Below are positions 22,855 through 33,282 of a DNA stretch of 64,000 nucleotides, one piece after another. This DNA is from Adiantum capillus-veneris (lineage: Eukaryota; Streptophyta; Polypodiopsida; Polypodiales; Pteridaceae). Where the stretch lies: positions 18,826,412-18,890,411 of the forward strand of contig CM043965.1 in assembly GCA_014529385.2 (NCBI GenBank), in the 5' to 3' direction. Numbering within the stretch: position 1 is the stretch's first letter; each line of letters starts with the position of its first letter. Both the position numbers and the translations under genes were made by a program. The notes beneath the pieces were generated by a model that worked only from the letters and a program-made list of their open reading frames with translations, was not told the DNA's origin and searched no databases.

Positions 22855-23850
22855 TGTGTGATTGTATCCAGCAAAGTTTCCTCCATGTCTGCCATAACCT
22901 CGGCCTCTTCCACCACGATCACGATTTTGATTTAGTCTTGTGTAACATTCTCTTTCAAAGTGACCATAAATGCCACATCTGTTACAATATCCATCTCTTT
23001 GAGGATGTACAAATCGTCCACCTCCACGTCCACGAGTTCAGGCTCTCCCCCTGCCTCTTTGGCTATAATCGTTGTAACTTTGACTTTGTTGGTTTTGCCA
23101 TTGACCTCTTCCAACATTGTTTCCACGACCATAGTTTCCTCTTCCACCTCTATTGTTTCCACGACCTCTAGAGTAAAAAACCTGATCTCTGGAATTTTTA
23201 TTTGATGTAGAAGGACCTGACTTGCCTAACTTCACCTCTTCTTGAAAACAAAGGTTTACTAACTCTTCAAAATCAGGCATGTGTCCTCGAACAGATATAG
23301 ATGTATCCAATGACTTGTATTCCGGTCCCAAACCATTCAATGTCACTGAAACTAAGTCATCATCTGGAACTTCAACATTAATGCTTGCAAGATCTTCTTG
23401 TATTTGCTTTATCTCTGTCACATAATCTCATATGGATCTATTTCCTCGCCATACACAATGTAACCTTTGCTTCAAGTGAACTTTTCGTGGTTCTGTATTG
23501 GAGCTGTTCATTCTTGTTAGTATCTCCCATGCTTCCTTTGGAGATTGAGCCTTCTTCACATGTGGTATAAAGAAGTCACTAATGCATAATGAAATCCAAT
23601 GCATCACTTTCCTTGAATTCTCGATCCACTTCTTGTAAGCTTCTACTCCTGCTTGCCATGTTTTATGTGCTTCAAAATTCTCTCTATTTGGTTCCAAACC
23701 AACCTCGGGACACTCTTGTTCACCTGTAACATAATCCCATAAACCTTTGCCCATGATAAAGTTCTCCATCTTGTAAGACCATATGCTGTAGTTCTCTCTG
23801 GTCAGCTTCTCTCCAACAATCTATGTGACTTGAGTTGAACTTTCTGCCAT
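22855..23850 (-). pseudogene. Ty1/copia gag
   Basis: UBN2-type copia gag starting at the ATG at 23848-23850 (MAESSTQVT). It reads LTRENYSIWSYKMENFIMGK, then LWDYVTGEQ, PKEAWEILTRMNSSN, DLASINVEVPDDDLVSVTLN and YKSLDTSISVRG. A Gly/Arg/Asn-rich tail follows, with a zinc knuckle CNRCGIYGHFEREC near 22990-22950 after a frameshift. Stops: TAG at 23821-23823, and a TGA near 23426 between two open segments in the same frame (Arg CGA expected). It belongs to the chimeric insert. Confidence 0.85.
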
Positions 23851-23859
23851 CTTCACTCT

Positions 23860-24565
23860 CTCAATTTCTTCCAAAAGATTTTGATAAAATTTCGGCAGAG
23901 TTTTGTTTGTATTTGGACAATATCTCAAGTGACAATCTCAACCAAAGTGCTCATAAACACTGACAGAAAATCTCTCACTGCCAAGGGAAAATCCACTGAC
24001 TCACTTTGCCATAGACTGACTCAGTACTATGCATAAATACTCTAAAACAATGTCCACATGGACCTGTATGCAAATGCAATCCATACGTTGTCCTGTACCA
24101 CATATCCATACATCCACCTTCTTCCCATAGTCGTAAATGACATATGAGGTCTTTCGCGGAGCTAGTCGGGGGTTCGCTCCAGTACCTAATCCACCTTGCC
24201 AAGGTACCAAAGCTCCCAAGGCAAGGCTTCAAAAAATCTCACTCGACCCTCACAAAGTCTGCAGTTTTCCAAAATACATTGACCGCATATCCATACATAA
24301 CCACAAAGTACTCCATCTGACAATATAACCGCCTCAACTTCTTCCCACAACCTTTCTTACATAGGCGGCTGTCCATAACGGACCCACAACAACCAAACAA
24401 TATCTTTGATAACACAATATCATGATGCAAAAGCTCTATGTCGCTCTCCAAAACCTGTGTAAATGCTGAATTCTTCACCTGTAACCTGTAAATCTACTGC
24501 TGAGTGCAAAACTGGACATCTCCTATGCTTGTGTGAGCTGGGTGTTTGCTGCAGAAAATTGCAGA
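23860..24565. other. Copia leader-like non-coding sequence
   Basis: Lies upstream of the minus-strand gag inside the chimeric insert. It contains no coding frame and no recognisable tRNA-iMet PBS. It probably holds the leader and possibly part of a 5' LTR, but the inner junction between the inverted and direct halves cannot be placed better than near 24460-24566. Confidence 0.5.
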
Positions 24566-24714
24566 TTTTGGCAAATGAGATTGATTTGGTGTATGTGAAG
24601 ACAAATGATCAAGTTGCGGATATATTCACAAAAGCTCTTGGAAAGGAGAAGTTTTGCTACTTTCGTGAAGCATTGGGAATCCATCATATGCAAACTCACT
24701 CAGAGCTTGAGGGG
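24566..24714 (+). pseudogene. Ty1/copia RNase H C-terminus
   Basis: ANEIDLVYVKTNDQVADIFT followed by KALGKEKFCYFREALGIHHM is the signature end of copia pol (K-xQ-AD-FTK-L...F..LR..LG). A polypurine tract (GAGGGGGAG, about 24709-24717) follows directly. It is opposite in orientation to the gag in the same insert. Confidence 0.85.
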
Positions 24715-24726
24715 GAGTATGGAATC

Positions 24727-24975
24727 GTTCAAAGGATTTAGGGAGGTGCTTCCTCCTGGCATTGGTCCCTCATAGGAGAAACCTCTTGAATGTTGACTAC
24801 CCATCATGAAGAAGGACTTATCTGATGAAGTGTTAGTATCACTACTCTCCTCAATAATCGGTGCTAGTGGATCTAGCCTTGCCTGAGTTACACTCTCTTC
24901 GGTGGACACTAAGCTACCTTGGTCACCTGCCACCTTTTGATCTCTAAAAATGTGTCTTCCTGATCTTAAATTCAT
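24727..24975 (-). pseudogene. Ty3/gypsy family A gag N-terminus
   Basis: MNLRSGRHIFRDQKVAGDQG begins at 24975. MNLRSG is a common plant Ty3 gag start. It runs through DKSFFMMGSQHSRGFSYEGP to SLNPLN at the insertion point, and the rest of gag resumes at 22791. An in-frame upstream ATG (25011) exists, but the MNLRSG start fits the family. Confidence 0.7.
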
Positions 24976-25344
24976 CAAACTTAGAATGAAACTTAACACA
25001 AATCCAACCACTCACCTGACAAAGGATCAGTTTCCACATAACTTCTTGCTTTGCCACTGAATATACTTGTACACAAGCGTTTAATTTTGGAAATCGAATC
25101 AAATCATTTAATCGCTAGAGGTGATTTTAGTAATGATTGGTATAACTGGAGAGTTAACCTCAGCCACTACTATATTTTACACTTTTGATGTTTTGGATTG
25201 GTCTGCTAATCTGGAACTGTACTTCCCTCGGATGTTGGTCACTTTACATGGAAAGTCTTAATTCCTTCCTTGCTCCGTTAAAAGGTCAAATAAGGTCCAA
25301 ATTCACTTCTGAAAGAAGTTCTGGAACTCTTAAGTCAATCGGAA
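24976..25344. other. Family A leader and junction to plus-strand pol
   Basis: Between the minus-strand gag start and the plus-strand pol start. The minus-strand side should be the element's leader, but no primer-binding site or LTR end is visible. The second inversion breakpoint is expected near 25345. Confidence 0.5.
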
Positions 25345-26090
25345 CATCATTGTATGTCCTCAGTCACACCAGTGGAAGAGTTTGACTCAGCTACATTGGT
25401 AGGGTCCGAACTCCCAACATGGTTAGGGTAACAAAAGGAGCTATGGATGTGCGGAGCTTCACATTGTGGGAGCATAAAAAGAGAGGAATGCGTCTTAGAG
25501 AGAGCTATTGAGGACAAGGATTATATTCTTCAACCTTTTCCTGAAGATGCCTTAGAATCTCTGGAATGGGAACACATACTAGCAAGATTGGATGTCTGTA
25601 CCATTACAGATAGCCCAACGACAAAATTTTGTGATAAGAATGGCTATGATGTGCTATCCTATTACATAGTAAGCCTTATATCAGGAGGAGATGAGATTGT
25701 AGAACCACCAGAACAAGAAGAGTTTTATAACTCCTCTAAGCATCTGGAGGTAAATAACGATGCAGATAACGAGTGTTCAGACAGCTCAAGCGAGCGTGGG
25801 GAGAAAACAACGAACATCAAGTTCTATGATTTTGCCAATCAGCACCCTAGACACCAGGAACGATATAGGAAAAAACGACCAGAAAACAAAATGAGAGGGA
25901 ACCCGATGCCCAGGATAAAAGATTAAACTCACTATCTAATACTTGTCAAAGCAGAGGATTGTGTAAAAGACCAAATATCATGAATATTCTCAAGAGTGCG
26001 AAGGGAGCAGACGCAAGAGGAAATAAAACAAGTACGGAAAGCTAAAACAGAAACAAAATAAAAAAATCTCAACAAACAAAACAAGAAAGA
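25345..26090 (+). pseudogene. Ty3/gypsy family A protease-RT linker
   Basis: Starts abruptly in the linker: SVTPVEEFDSATLVGSELPT (about 25356-25415), TAG-type break at 25428, then LWMCGASHCGSIKREECVLE (about 25441-25500) and an acidic stretch to 25926. It aligns with 330-1064 in the first copy. Nothing of the protease precedes it in this orientation; the protease lies inverted at 19609-20289. The frame changes between 25926 and 26091, as in the first copy. Confidence 0.75.
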
Positions 26091-27310
26091 ATGAAAGACC
26101 CAGAGTGGACCAAATTGGAGCGTCAAAAGAAATACCAAGAACTAAAACGGTCTTTACGAGAGGTATGGACGACTGAGAGAGAAAGTGATGGTAAGGAGGA
26201 GTTAGAAAAAGGAAACATGAATGTACCATCACACTATTGGAAATTCACCATCCAGGACAAAAAAATCATAATGACACCACTAGTCAGGGAAAGAATAAAC
26301 TAGGAATCTTACGATGGGCCGGAAAATGCAAAATGGATAGACATCGCTGAACCAGGTTAAAAGCCTCAACCAATCTATATTGCAACTGATTTAGAGCCTG
26401 AAGAAGAAGAACAATTAACAAAAATTCTCAAGAAGTATAAATATGTGTTTGCATGGTCCTACAAAGACCTCAAAGGAGTTGATCCATAGATATGCCAACA
26501 TACAATTTCTTTGAAATAAGATGCCAAACCTAGCAAACAACGTACTTATACATATAATGACACATTTGCTAAACGAATCAAAGAGGAGATTGACAAGATG
26601 ATGGATGTTGAATTCATCTATGAAATCGAGCATACAGATTGGGTGTCACCCATTGTGGTTGTCCCCAAAAAGAACGGAAATCTGCGAGTGAGTGTGAACC
26701 TCAAAAAGGTAAATGCAGCCACCATAAGGAATAATTATCCCTTGCCGATCACAGAACATGTACTTGAGAGGGTGACCGGGAAATGGGCTTATTCCTTTTT
26801 AGATGGGTTTTTAGGGTATAACCAACTGGCAATTGCAATAGAGGATCAACAAAAAACAGCGTTTGCCACAGAATGGGGAATATATGCGTATCGAGTTATG
26901 CCTTTTGGCTTAACCAATGCCCCAGCTATCTACTTGAGAATATTCTTAGAAATATATATGGATGATCTTTGTGTACACTCTCTTCTACAAGAAGAACATA
27001 TTGACCATTTACAAAAGGTATTTGAGAAGTGCAGAACATTTCGAAACTGTCTTAACCCGGAAAAGTGCATTTTTATGGTTAGGCAAGGCCGCATCTTAGG
27101 ACACATTGTCTCAAGAAATGGCATAACCACTGACCTAGACAAAATCAAAGTCATAGTAGACCTACCCCAGCCTACTAACGCGAAACAAGTGCAATCCTTC
27201 ATGGGACACTGCGGATATTATCGAAGATTCATATATATGTATGCAGTCATCGCACAACCTTTGTATCGTTTGTTAGTCACTTTCGACTGGACTGAGGAGT
27301 GTGAAACTTC
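26091..27310 (+). pseudogene. Ty3/gypsy family A reverse transcriptase
   Basis: Best-preserved RT of the window. TDWVSPIVVVPKKNGNLRVS (about 26635-26694), YSFLDGFLGYNQLAIA, TAFATEWGIYAYRVMPFGLT and catalytic EIYMDDLCVHS (about 26950-26982). About eleven residues before the YMDD box present in the first copy (RLMSHAFKEYL) are deleted. LGHIVSRNG and GHCGYYRRFIYMYAVIAQPL follow. Stops interrupt only the N-terminal part: near 26302, 26360, 26488 and 26518. Non-functional, because of those stops and the deletion. Confidence 0.9.
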
Positions 27311-27905
27311 ATTACAAAAGCTTAAGGAAAACCTTGTATCAGCACCTGTACTTAAAGCACCAGATTGGGAAAAGATATTCCATGTTCACATTGATGCTTC
27401 TGCATATGCAATCGGGATTATTCTGGCTCAACCTGGAGATGAAACAATGGATTTTCTAGCTTGTTATGCAAGCTGACAGTTAAACAGTGTAGAAAAGAAC
27501 TACACAACCACTGAAAGAGAGGGGTTAGGAATGATTTATGCTGTAAAGAAATTTCGGCATTATTTGCTTGCAAACAAATTTGTGTTCTTCACAGATCATC
27601 GAGCTCTTTTGTATCTGGTGAATAAACCATGCAATATTAGGAGAATTCTACGCTGGTTTATTATATTGCTAGAGTTTGACTTCACACTGGTGGTCAAAAA
27701 GGGTAAAACTCATCTACGGGCGGATCATCTTTCAAGATTGCAAAATGGGGAAGCTCGTGAAGGCGTAGATGATGACATACCTGATGCGTATCTTTTCAAT
27801 ATTGAAATGATACCCAAATGGTCTCAAAAAATTGTTAGCATTCTTTCCTTTGGAGGTAGATTTGATAACAACGAAGACAGGTCCAAACAACAGACAATTC
27901 GATAA
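27311..27905 (+). pseudogene. Ty3/gypsy family A RNase H
   Basis: FHVHIDASAYAIGIILAQPG, NYTTTEREGLGMIYAVKKFR and FFTDHRALLYLVNKP carry the Asp-Glu-Asp triad, and THLRADHLSR closes the domain. It shares the reading frame of the RT. One TGA at about 27474 stands where CGA (Arg) is expected (YASRQLN). It ends at a TAA at 27903. Confidence 0.9.
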
Positions 27906-27924
27906 AAAAAAAACTTCCAGTTGA

Positions 27925-28145
27925 TTGTCGGACGGCTGTATCATTTAGGATCGGATCAGATTCTATGATTATGTATAAATCCGGAGGAATTTGAGTGTTA
28001 TCTTGAAGAAGCACATGTCCAGGATTGTGCATTTCATTGTTCAACAATGAAAACACACCAAACACTGAAACAATTAAGGAATTATTGGCCAACTATGTAT
28101 GATGACACACGATTATGTTAACAATTGTACTATATGTCGTGCCAA
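27925..28145 (+). pseudogene. First integrase-type H2C2 zinc module
   Basis: GRLYHLGSDQIL (about 27930-27965), LCINPEEFECYLEEAHVQDC (one stop just before), FHCSTMKTHQTLKQL, NYWPTMYDD, then DYVNNCTICRAKR after a 1-nt frameshift. The H-X6-H...C-X2-C pattern and YWPTM match the integrase zinc-binding module. It is followed by a linker (HATLFQVDIAPAWSQYIIDF) and then a second, similar module. Confidence 0.7.
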
Positions 28146-28530
28146 ACGAGCAGTGGATCACGCGACATTGTTTCAGGTAGACATTGCACCTGCATGGAGT
28201 CAATATATCATTGATTTCTTAACCACAAGGACGTTTCCTGAAAATATGACAAAAGCACAGAAAAGGGCTATAGAGCTGGAGGCTTGCGACTATAATTTAA
28301 TTGGGAACCAACTCTATAAACAGGGAAAGGACAATCAACTTAGAATCTGTGCAAGTGAAAGTGAATACCTGCTGATTCTAGAACACGCATATGGAGGAAT
28401 AAGTGGAGGCTGTTTTTCAGGCGATAAGACGACAAAATTTTTTTTAATTGCAGGAATATAGTGTCCTACATTGCATATGGATGTGGAGGAGTTTGTAAAG
28501 CGTTGTGACGCATGTCAGCGCACCAAGGTG
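28146..28530 (+). pseudogene. Second integrase-type H2C2 zinc module
   Basis: YNLIGNQLYKQGKDNQLRIC, ASESEYLLILEHAYGGISGG, CFSGDKTTKFF, then a TAG at about 28459 and MDVEEFVKRCDACQRTK. The second His is replaced by Cys (GGC for the usual GGH). Together with the preceding module this gives a tandem duplicated zinc domain ahead of the catalytic core. Confidence 0.75.
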
Positions 28531-29492
28531 CCGATAAAGAGAGATGAGATGCCACTATGTCCAATGATGGGAGCAAGGGAATTTGCAAAATGGGGCATTG
28601 ATTTTGTGAGGCCTATTTCACCCCCTGCATATCCCATACCCAATATATCATTGTGGCTACGGACTATCTCACAAAATGGGCGGAAGCCAAGGTAACACAA
28701 AAAGCAGACGCAAGAACCACTGCACAATTTCTGTATGAGAATGTCTTTGTACGATACGGGTTACCAATAGAAATTGTCAGTGATCAAGGAACACATTTTC
28801 TTAATGAAGTCATTGAATATCTGCTAGAGGAATTCATGATCATACATAGAAAATCTGCTCCATATCATCCACAAGAAAATGGACAAGCTGAGGCCACAAA
28901 TAAAACACTATGCACTATACTAACTAAAATTGTATCATAGTCAAGAACATATTGGGATCAGTAGCTACACTCAACACTATGGGCATACAAGGAAGCTTAC
29001 AAAACGTCAATAGGAACAACACCATACAACATGGTGTTTGGCCTAAATGCTATATTACCCATAGAGTTTTTAATTCCAACTCTACGAGTAGCAAAACACT
29101 TAGAATGGACAAGGCATTAGCTCTCTTCAAGAATAGATGATCTTGAAAAGCTAGATGAACTTCGCTTGAGAGCTGTAGCTTCGATCTATGCTAAAAAGAG
29201 AAGACAAAAAGAGTTTTTTGACAAGCATGTGCGCACGAAAGAGTTCAAAACAGGTGATTATGTATTTGTGTATACCTTGAAGCAGCATGCTAAGAAACTT
29301 AAAAAGCGAGGGATGGGACCCTTTGTGATTAGTGACTTATCACAAAGTGGAGCTGTCAAGCTTGCTACATTAGCAGGTGAAGAAATTCCAAATTGGATTA
29401 GTGGATGTCGATTAAAACAATATCATTTACCACTAACACAGGATATACTTCAACAAATCCATCAAGAAAAACAACGGATGAAGGAGAAATAG
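28531..29492 (+). pseudogene. Ty3/gypsy family A integrase core and C-terminus
   Basis: DDE core: WGIDFVRPISPP (first Asp, about 28591), IVATDYLTKWAEAK, EIVSDQGTHFLN (second Asp, about 28778) and YHPQENGQAEATNKTL (catalytic Glu, about 28862-28909). The frame shifts near 28650 and near 28940-29166. The C-terminal part (29166-29492) reads FDKHVRTKEFKTGDYVFVYT, KKRGMGPFVISDLSQSGAVK and GCRLKQYHLPLTQDI. No chromodomain is present. Confidence 0.9.
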
Positions 29493-30468
29493 AGGGTACG
29501 TGAAGAAGCCCAAGCAGAAGCAAAAGAACGCATTGCCAAAAGATGACTTCTAAAACAACAACAACAATGTGGATCACCATCAATATATTTACCCACACAA
29601 GTTTTATGTGGTTGAGGATGAAAGCACACAACACCCCATGTTGTTGGGACAACCTTGGTAAAAAGAGTACAATGTGTAGATAGATTGGAATGCGAATGCA
29701 GTCAAAATTCAGCATGCACAAGAACAACAGGTGGTAACCTTTGCTCAGCAACCCCGGAAGAGCCAGATGGCAGCAACACAGTCACTGGAAAACGAACCAA
29801 AAGAATGGGTGTCACTAAAGAACAACACCATTCCCATGGCGAACAAACAGGTACCTGCCAACAATGTTCACTACAAATATAAAACAAGACCGACCACAAT
29901 GCCAAGATCAAGGTTAGCAACACGCGACAAACAAGTATGGGTGCGGAAGGATAGAGGTGACATGGCATACAAACCACAATACAACAGAAGATGTCAACCA
30001 AAAACCAAGGAAATAAAGCAGATATAGATCCCAAAGAAAATGCTCAGCAACAACATAAATGCGACTCGCATTTGGATCCCAAAACTGAAGCAACAGGAAC
30101 TCCTTTCAGTACAAGCAACATTGGTATGCAGACACACACAACATAAGAAACCGGCAAACCGATCTATGTGGGTGCCAATCAGCAACAAAACAATGACAAC
30201 CGTGGAAGTAGCAATAAACCTACAAAAACCTCCAAAGCAAAGCTACAAATGGAAGGCAAAAGAGACAAAGTCTATGGCCAATTCCGCCACGACAATTACC
30301 TCCAAGGAGACAACCATGGCCATTTCCACAGTAGCGGCAACAAAACCGACTTTTGCAAGAAAGACGATCAAACAGAGAGCGATAGAGTTACAACTTTTAC
30401 TTGCAAAGAAAATCTTCCGACCAAATCAACAACAAACAGGAAACCTCGACGGCGAATGCCAATAAGCA
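29493..30468 (+). pseudogene. Gln/Lys/Thr-rich ORF downstream of integrase
   Basis: One frame (29731-30465, single TAG at 30025-30027) encodes a basic, Gln/Thr/Lys-rich protein with four spaced Trp motifs: KQVWVRKD (about 29932), KQI-stop-IPKK (about 30016; TGG to TAG would restore Trp), TRIWIPK (about 30064) and RSMWVPIS (about 30160). Same strand and close to the integrase, so it may be an extra 3' ORF or tail of the family A element. Homology unknown. Confidence 0.45.
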
Positions 30469-32241
30469 TCTTGCTTATACCCTCCTCTTGCATAGCATTA
30501 ATTTTTTCCATGCATCAATCGAGTATGCATCATATAGGGCCACATTACACGGCTTCACATTAGCACGATTTTTAACCCATGCATGGCACATACACCGAGG
30601 TGATACCTTGTCGTCCGGGAGGACTCCGGCTAGGAGGGGGAAAGGCATTCTCAAATGCGGACCCAATGGCAGAAAGAGCAAAAAAAGGGCATGTTTTTCG
30701 ACTATTTTAAAGGGTTTTCGTTTGATTGCAAAATTTTCTGGACTAACCCAAGTACATATGCCCTTATACAGCATGAATCTACAAGTATATGGGGCCAAAT
30801 GCCAAATCAAGCCCCTAGGTGTGTGTATATAGGTAAAAATAGCCATTTTTCTAGTAAAATATTGGTAAAATGGAGAAATCCGGCCATAAAAATTGCATGT
30901 GAGTGTATATAGTGTTTTGTGGTGATGTTTTTTATTGATTATGATTTTTGGGGATTTTTTGGGTCTGATTTGCTATTTTCCTTTTAAGTTTACTAATTAT
31001 CGGCACAAAACTTCAAAAATACAAAAAGCAGGTGAAAAACGGTCGTAATGAAAAACAAAAAATAGGGGGATGATTAGTGACTATAGGACAACCTATGATA
31101 CAATGGGGGGTGCAATTATGTAAATGGAGCGGAAAGCGTGTTTTGGCCAGATTTTGACCGAAATGTCAAATTTCTCGAAAACTAGGCAAATGGAGTCCAA
31201 ATCAAAAAAAATTTGAGCCTAAACCACATCTCGCAAGAAGTTGGGAGCACATGTCAAATTTCATGAAAAGTGGTTCGGGGACCCCCATTATAATAAATTT
31301 TCACTTCATTTTAAGTTCATTTCCACTATTTCCTTTGAGAGAGAGCTCCTGCCACCTAGAGCGAACGGGGTTTCCAGAAGCTTCTACGATGCGCATGACC
31401 ACCCAACAAGCTCTAGACATGAGAGGTAGGATCACCACCTTGAGATTTTCCCACATGTTTGTTGTTTTGTCGCGAAAAGTAGCGTAGGGTTCACATAGAA
31501 AGCGAGCGGTAGAGACCTACAAGTGAAAGTGGGCACCTAACGGTTAATCCAAAATCGATGAGACTTCATCGACAGCTTACCCTAGCATAGGAGACCACTT
31601 TTGGATGACCAAAGGCAGTAGAAAACGATCGGGAAAACCCCTAATTCCTAGAGCCTAGCAAGAGGCCACCAAATGGGAAATCGCGGAAAGGCACCCAAAT
31701 GCTACCAAAACTCATGGGTAGGAGCATCTCGACATGCTCGACAAGTCTATGTAGCCCACATGGCCAAAAGGTGACCTGAAGCGGCACTAGACTTCAAAAA
31801 TGGCATCAGACACACAAAGCATCAAAAATCTCTCACGGCCAAACCGCATGTCCGTTTGCCACCAAACTTCACGAGCGGCTTTCCTAGACCATCAACAACC
31901 AAGTCCTATGGTTAGACCACCACAAGTCATCAACGACATGAAAACGCAACCACGGGTGCTTCAAGAGTGACAAATTGCCAACCGGAGCTCTAGTGAAGCC
32001 AAAGTCGACAAAAACCATATGGCGAGGATCCCCAAGGGATCGGGAAGCTATGTAGACCAACATCAAGAAATTTCATCGCCGAAAAGCACTCCAAAAGTCA
32101 GAAAACGGCTCGAAGGCTCTAAAATCCACACAGGGAGTTTCTTTCTATCAATTTGACTTTTTTGTTGAAGTAATGCTTAAAAGGGACTCACGGGGGCTCA
32201 GGGCAGGCACCAATAGTACTTCCAATGAAAATTTCATCAAG
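30469..32241. other. Unassigned sequence downstream of family A pol
   Basis: No domain found. It may include the 3' untranslated part of the element, but no polypurine tract-LTR junction was recognised and there is no resemblance to the 13.5-15.1 kb LTR candidate. Confidence 0.5.
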
Positions 32242-33117
32242 AGACATACTACGTGTAGGATGTCTCAAGGCCAAATCTGGGCACCAAACCTAACATTTCT
32301 CATCACACGTAGCTTCTGAATAGCTTGTACAAGCTAGCCACCAAGTTTCATCACATTTGGACAAAAATTGACCTAATGTGCACCAAAAAATGCAAAGTTA
32401 GGGCATAGAAGCAATAATGGCCATAGACCTACCAAACCTTGTCCAAATCACATGAACCTTGCACAATACATTCATGAGCACATTGCCAACCTATCTGTGT
32501 GGTCATATGTAAAAAATGATGAAATAGACATCCTACGCGTAGGATGTCTAAATGACATTTTTGGCCTCCATATGGTATTTTTCAAATCCAAATCTCTTTA
32601 TGACACTTTCATAAGCTCATATATCAAGTTTCAATCCATTCCCATCACATTTGGCTCCCAACACCTCCAAGATGCACTTTTTGAGCCCAAAAATACTACA
32701 CATGGTCTTACCAACACCAATTCTTGTCCAAATCAAAATCCAAGAGCAGGGCCATGTTCCACATGCCAAGAGCTACCCTCAGAACCAATTTCAAGCTATT
32801 TTGATGAAAAAGACATCCTACGTGTAGGATGTCTCCAGCATGATTTTGACCTACTGTGTAAGAAATGACTTCATGGGAGCCATTGCCATGGTGCAAGAAG
32901 CTCATATATCAAATTTTAACCCATTTGAATATCATTTTCCACCTGATGAGGACATCCTACCAATTTGTGAGCCTAAAGCTTGAATCTACCCAAAAATGCA
33001 CTTTTTGATGCCCAAACCCAATTCCAACCACATAGCCATGTTGCACAAGCCAAGGCCACCAGCCTGCCAAGTTTTACCAAAAACTGATGAAATAGACATC
33101 CTACGCGTAGGATGCCT
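32242..33117. repeat. Palindrome array, right copy
   Basis: The same 24-bp palindrome as at 18.7-19.6 kb. Perfect at 32526-32549; near-perfect at 32242-32265, 32811-32834 (central CGCG changed to CGTG) and 33094-33117; half-site at 32950-32960. Spacing is 284, 285, 139 and 144 bp. Spacer phrases repeat (AAGCTCATATATCAA at about 32612 and 32890; ATGCACTTTTTGA at about 32671 and 32997), confirming a degenerate tandem unit of about 142/284 bp. The flanking order (GAAATAGACATCC ... TTTTGGCC) suggests the same orientation as the left array. Confidence 0.85.
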
Positions 33118-33282
33118 AAATGATAAATTTTGGCCAGAATGATACTGTGAGCACATGCTTAGTTTCCCAAGTTCCTTTTAAGTTTTATTTTCAATTTTCA
33201 AGTCATTTGGATAGTTAGAACTCAGTTTCTCAGCTAATATGGAAAAAACTCTAACTTCGGACCACTGAGTGCAACAGGATCT

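Larger units (their letters stand above)
22800..24726. mobile_element. Chimeric copia fragment inserted in family A gag
   Basis: A 1.93-kb insert between 8-bp direct repeats. Its left part carries copia leader and gag on the minus strand. Its right end carries the copia RNase H C-terminus, polypurine tract (GAGGGGGAG) and the first bases of an LTR (TATGGAATC) on the plus strand. The middle of the element (protease to RT) and both LTRs are absent. A 3' end in one orientation joined to an inverted 5' part resembles 5'-inverted (twin-primed) retroposition. Self-integration is an alternative. Confidence 0.7.

Noticed and set aside
22854-23205. Plus-strand His/Phe-rich and Ser/Thr-rich frames
   Set aside because: Antisense of the copia gag Gly/Arg-rich tail and zinc knuckle.
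29398-29751. 117-codon minus-strand hydrophobic frame
   Set aside because: Antisense to the integrase end and the Gln-rich ORF.
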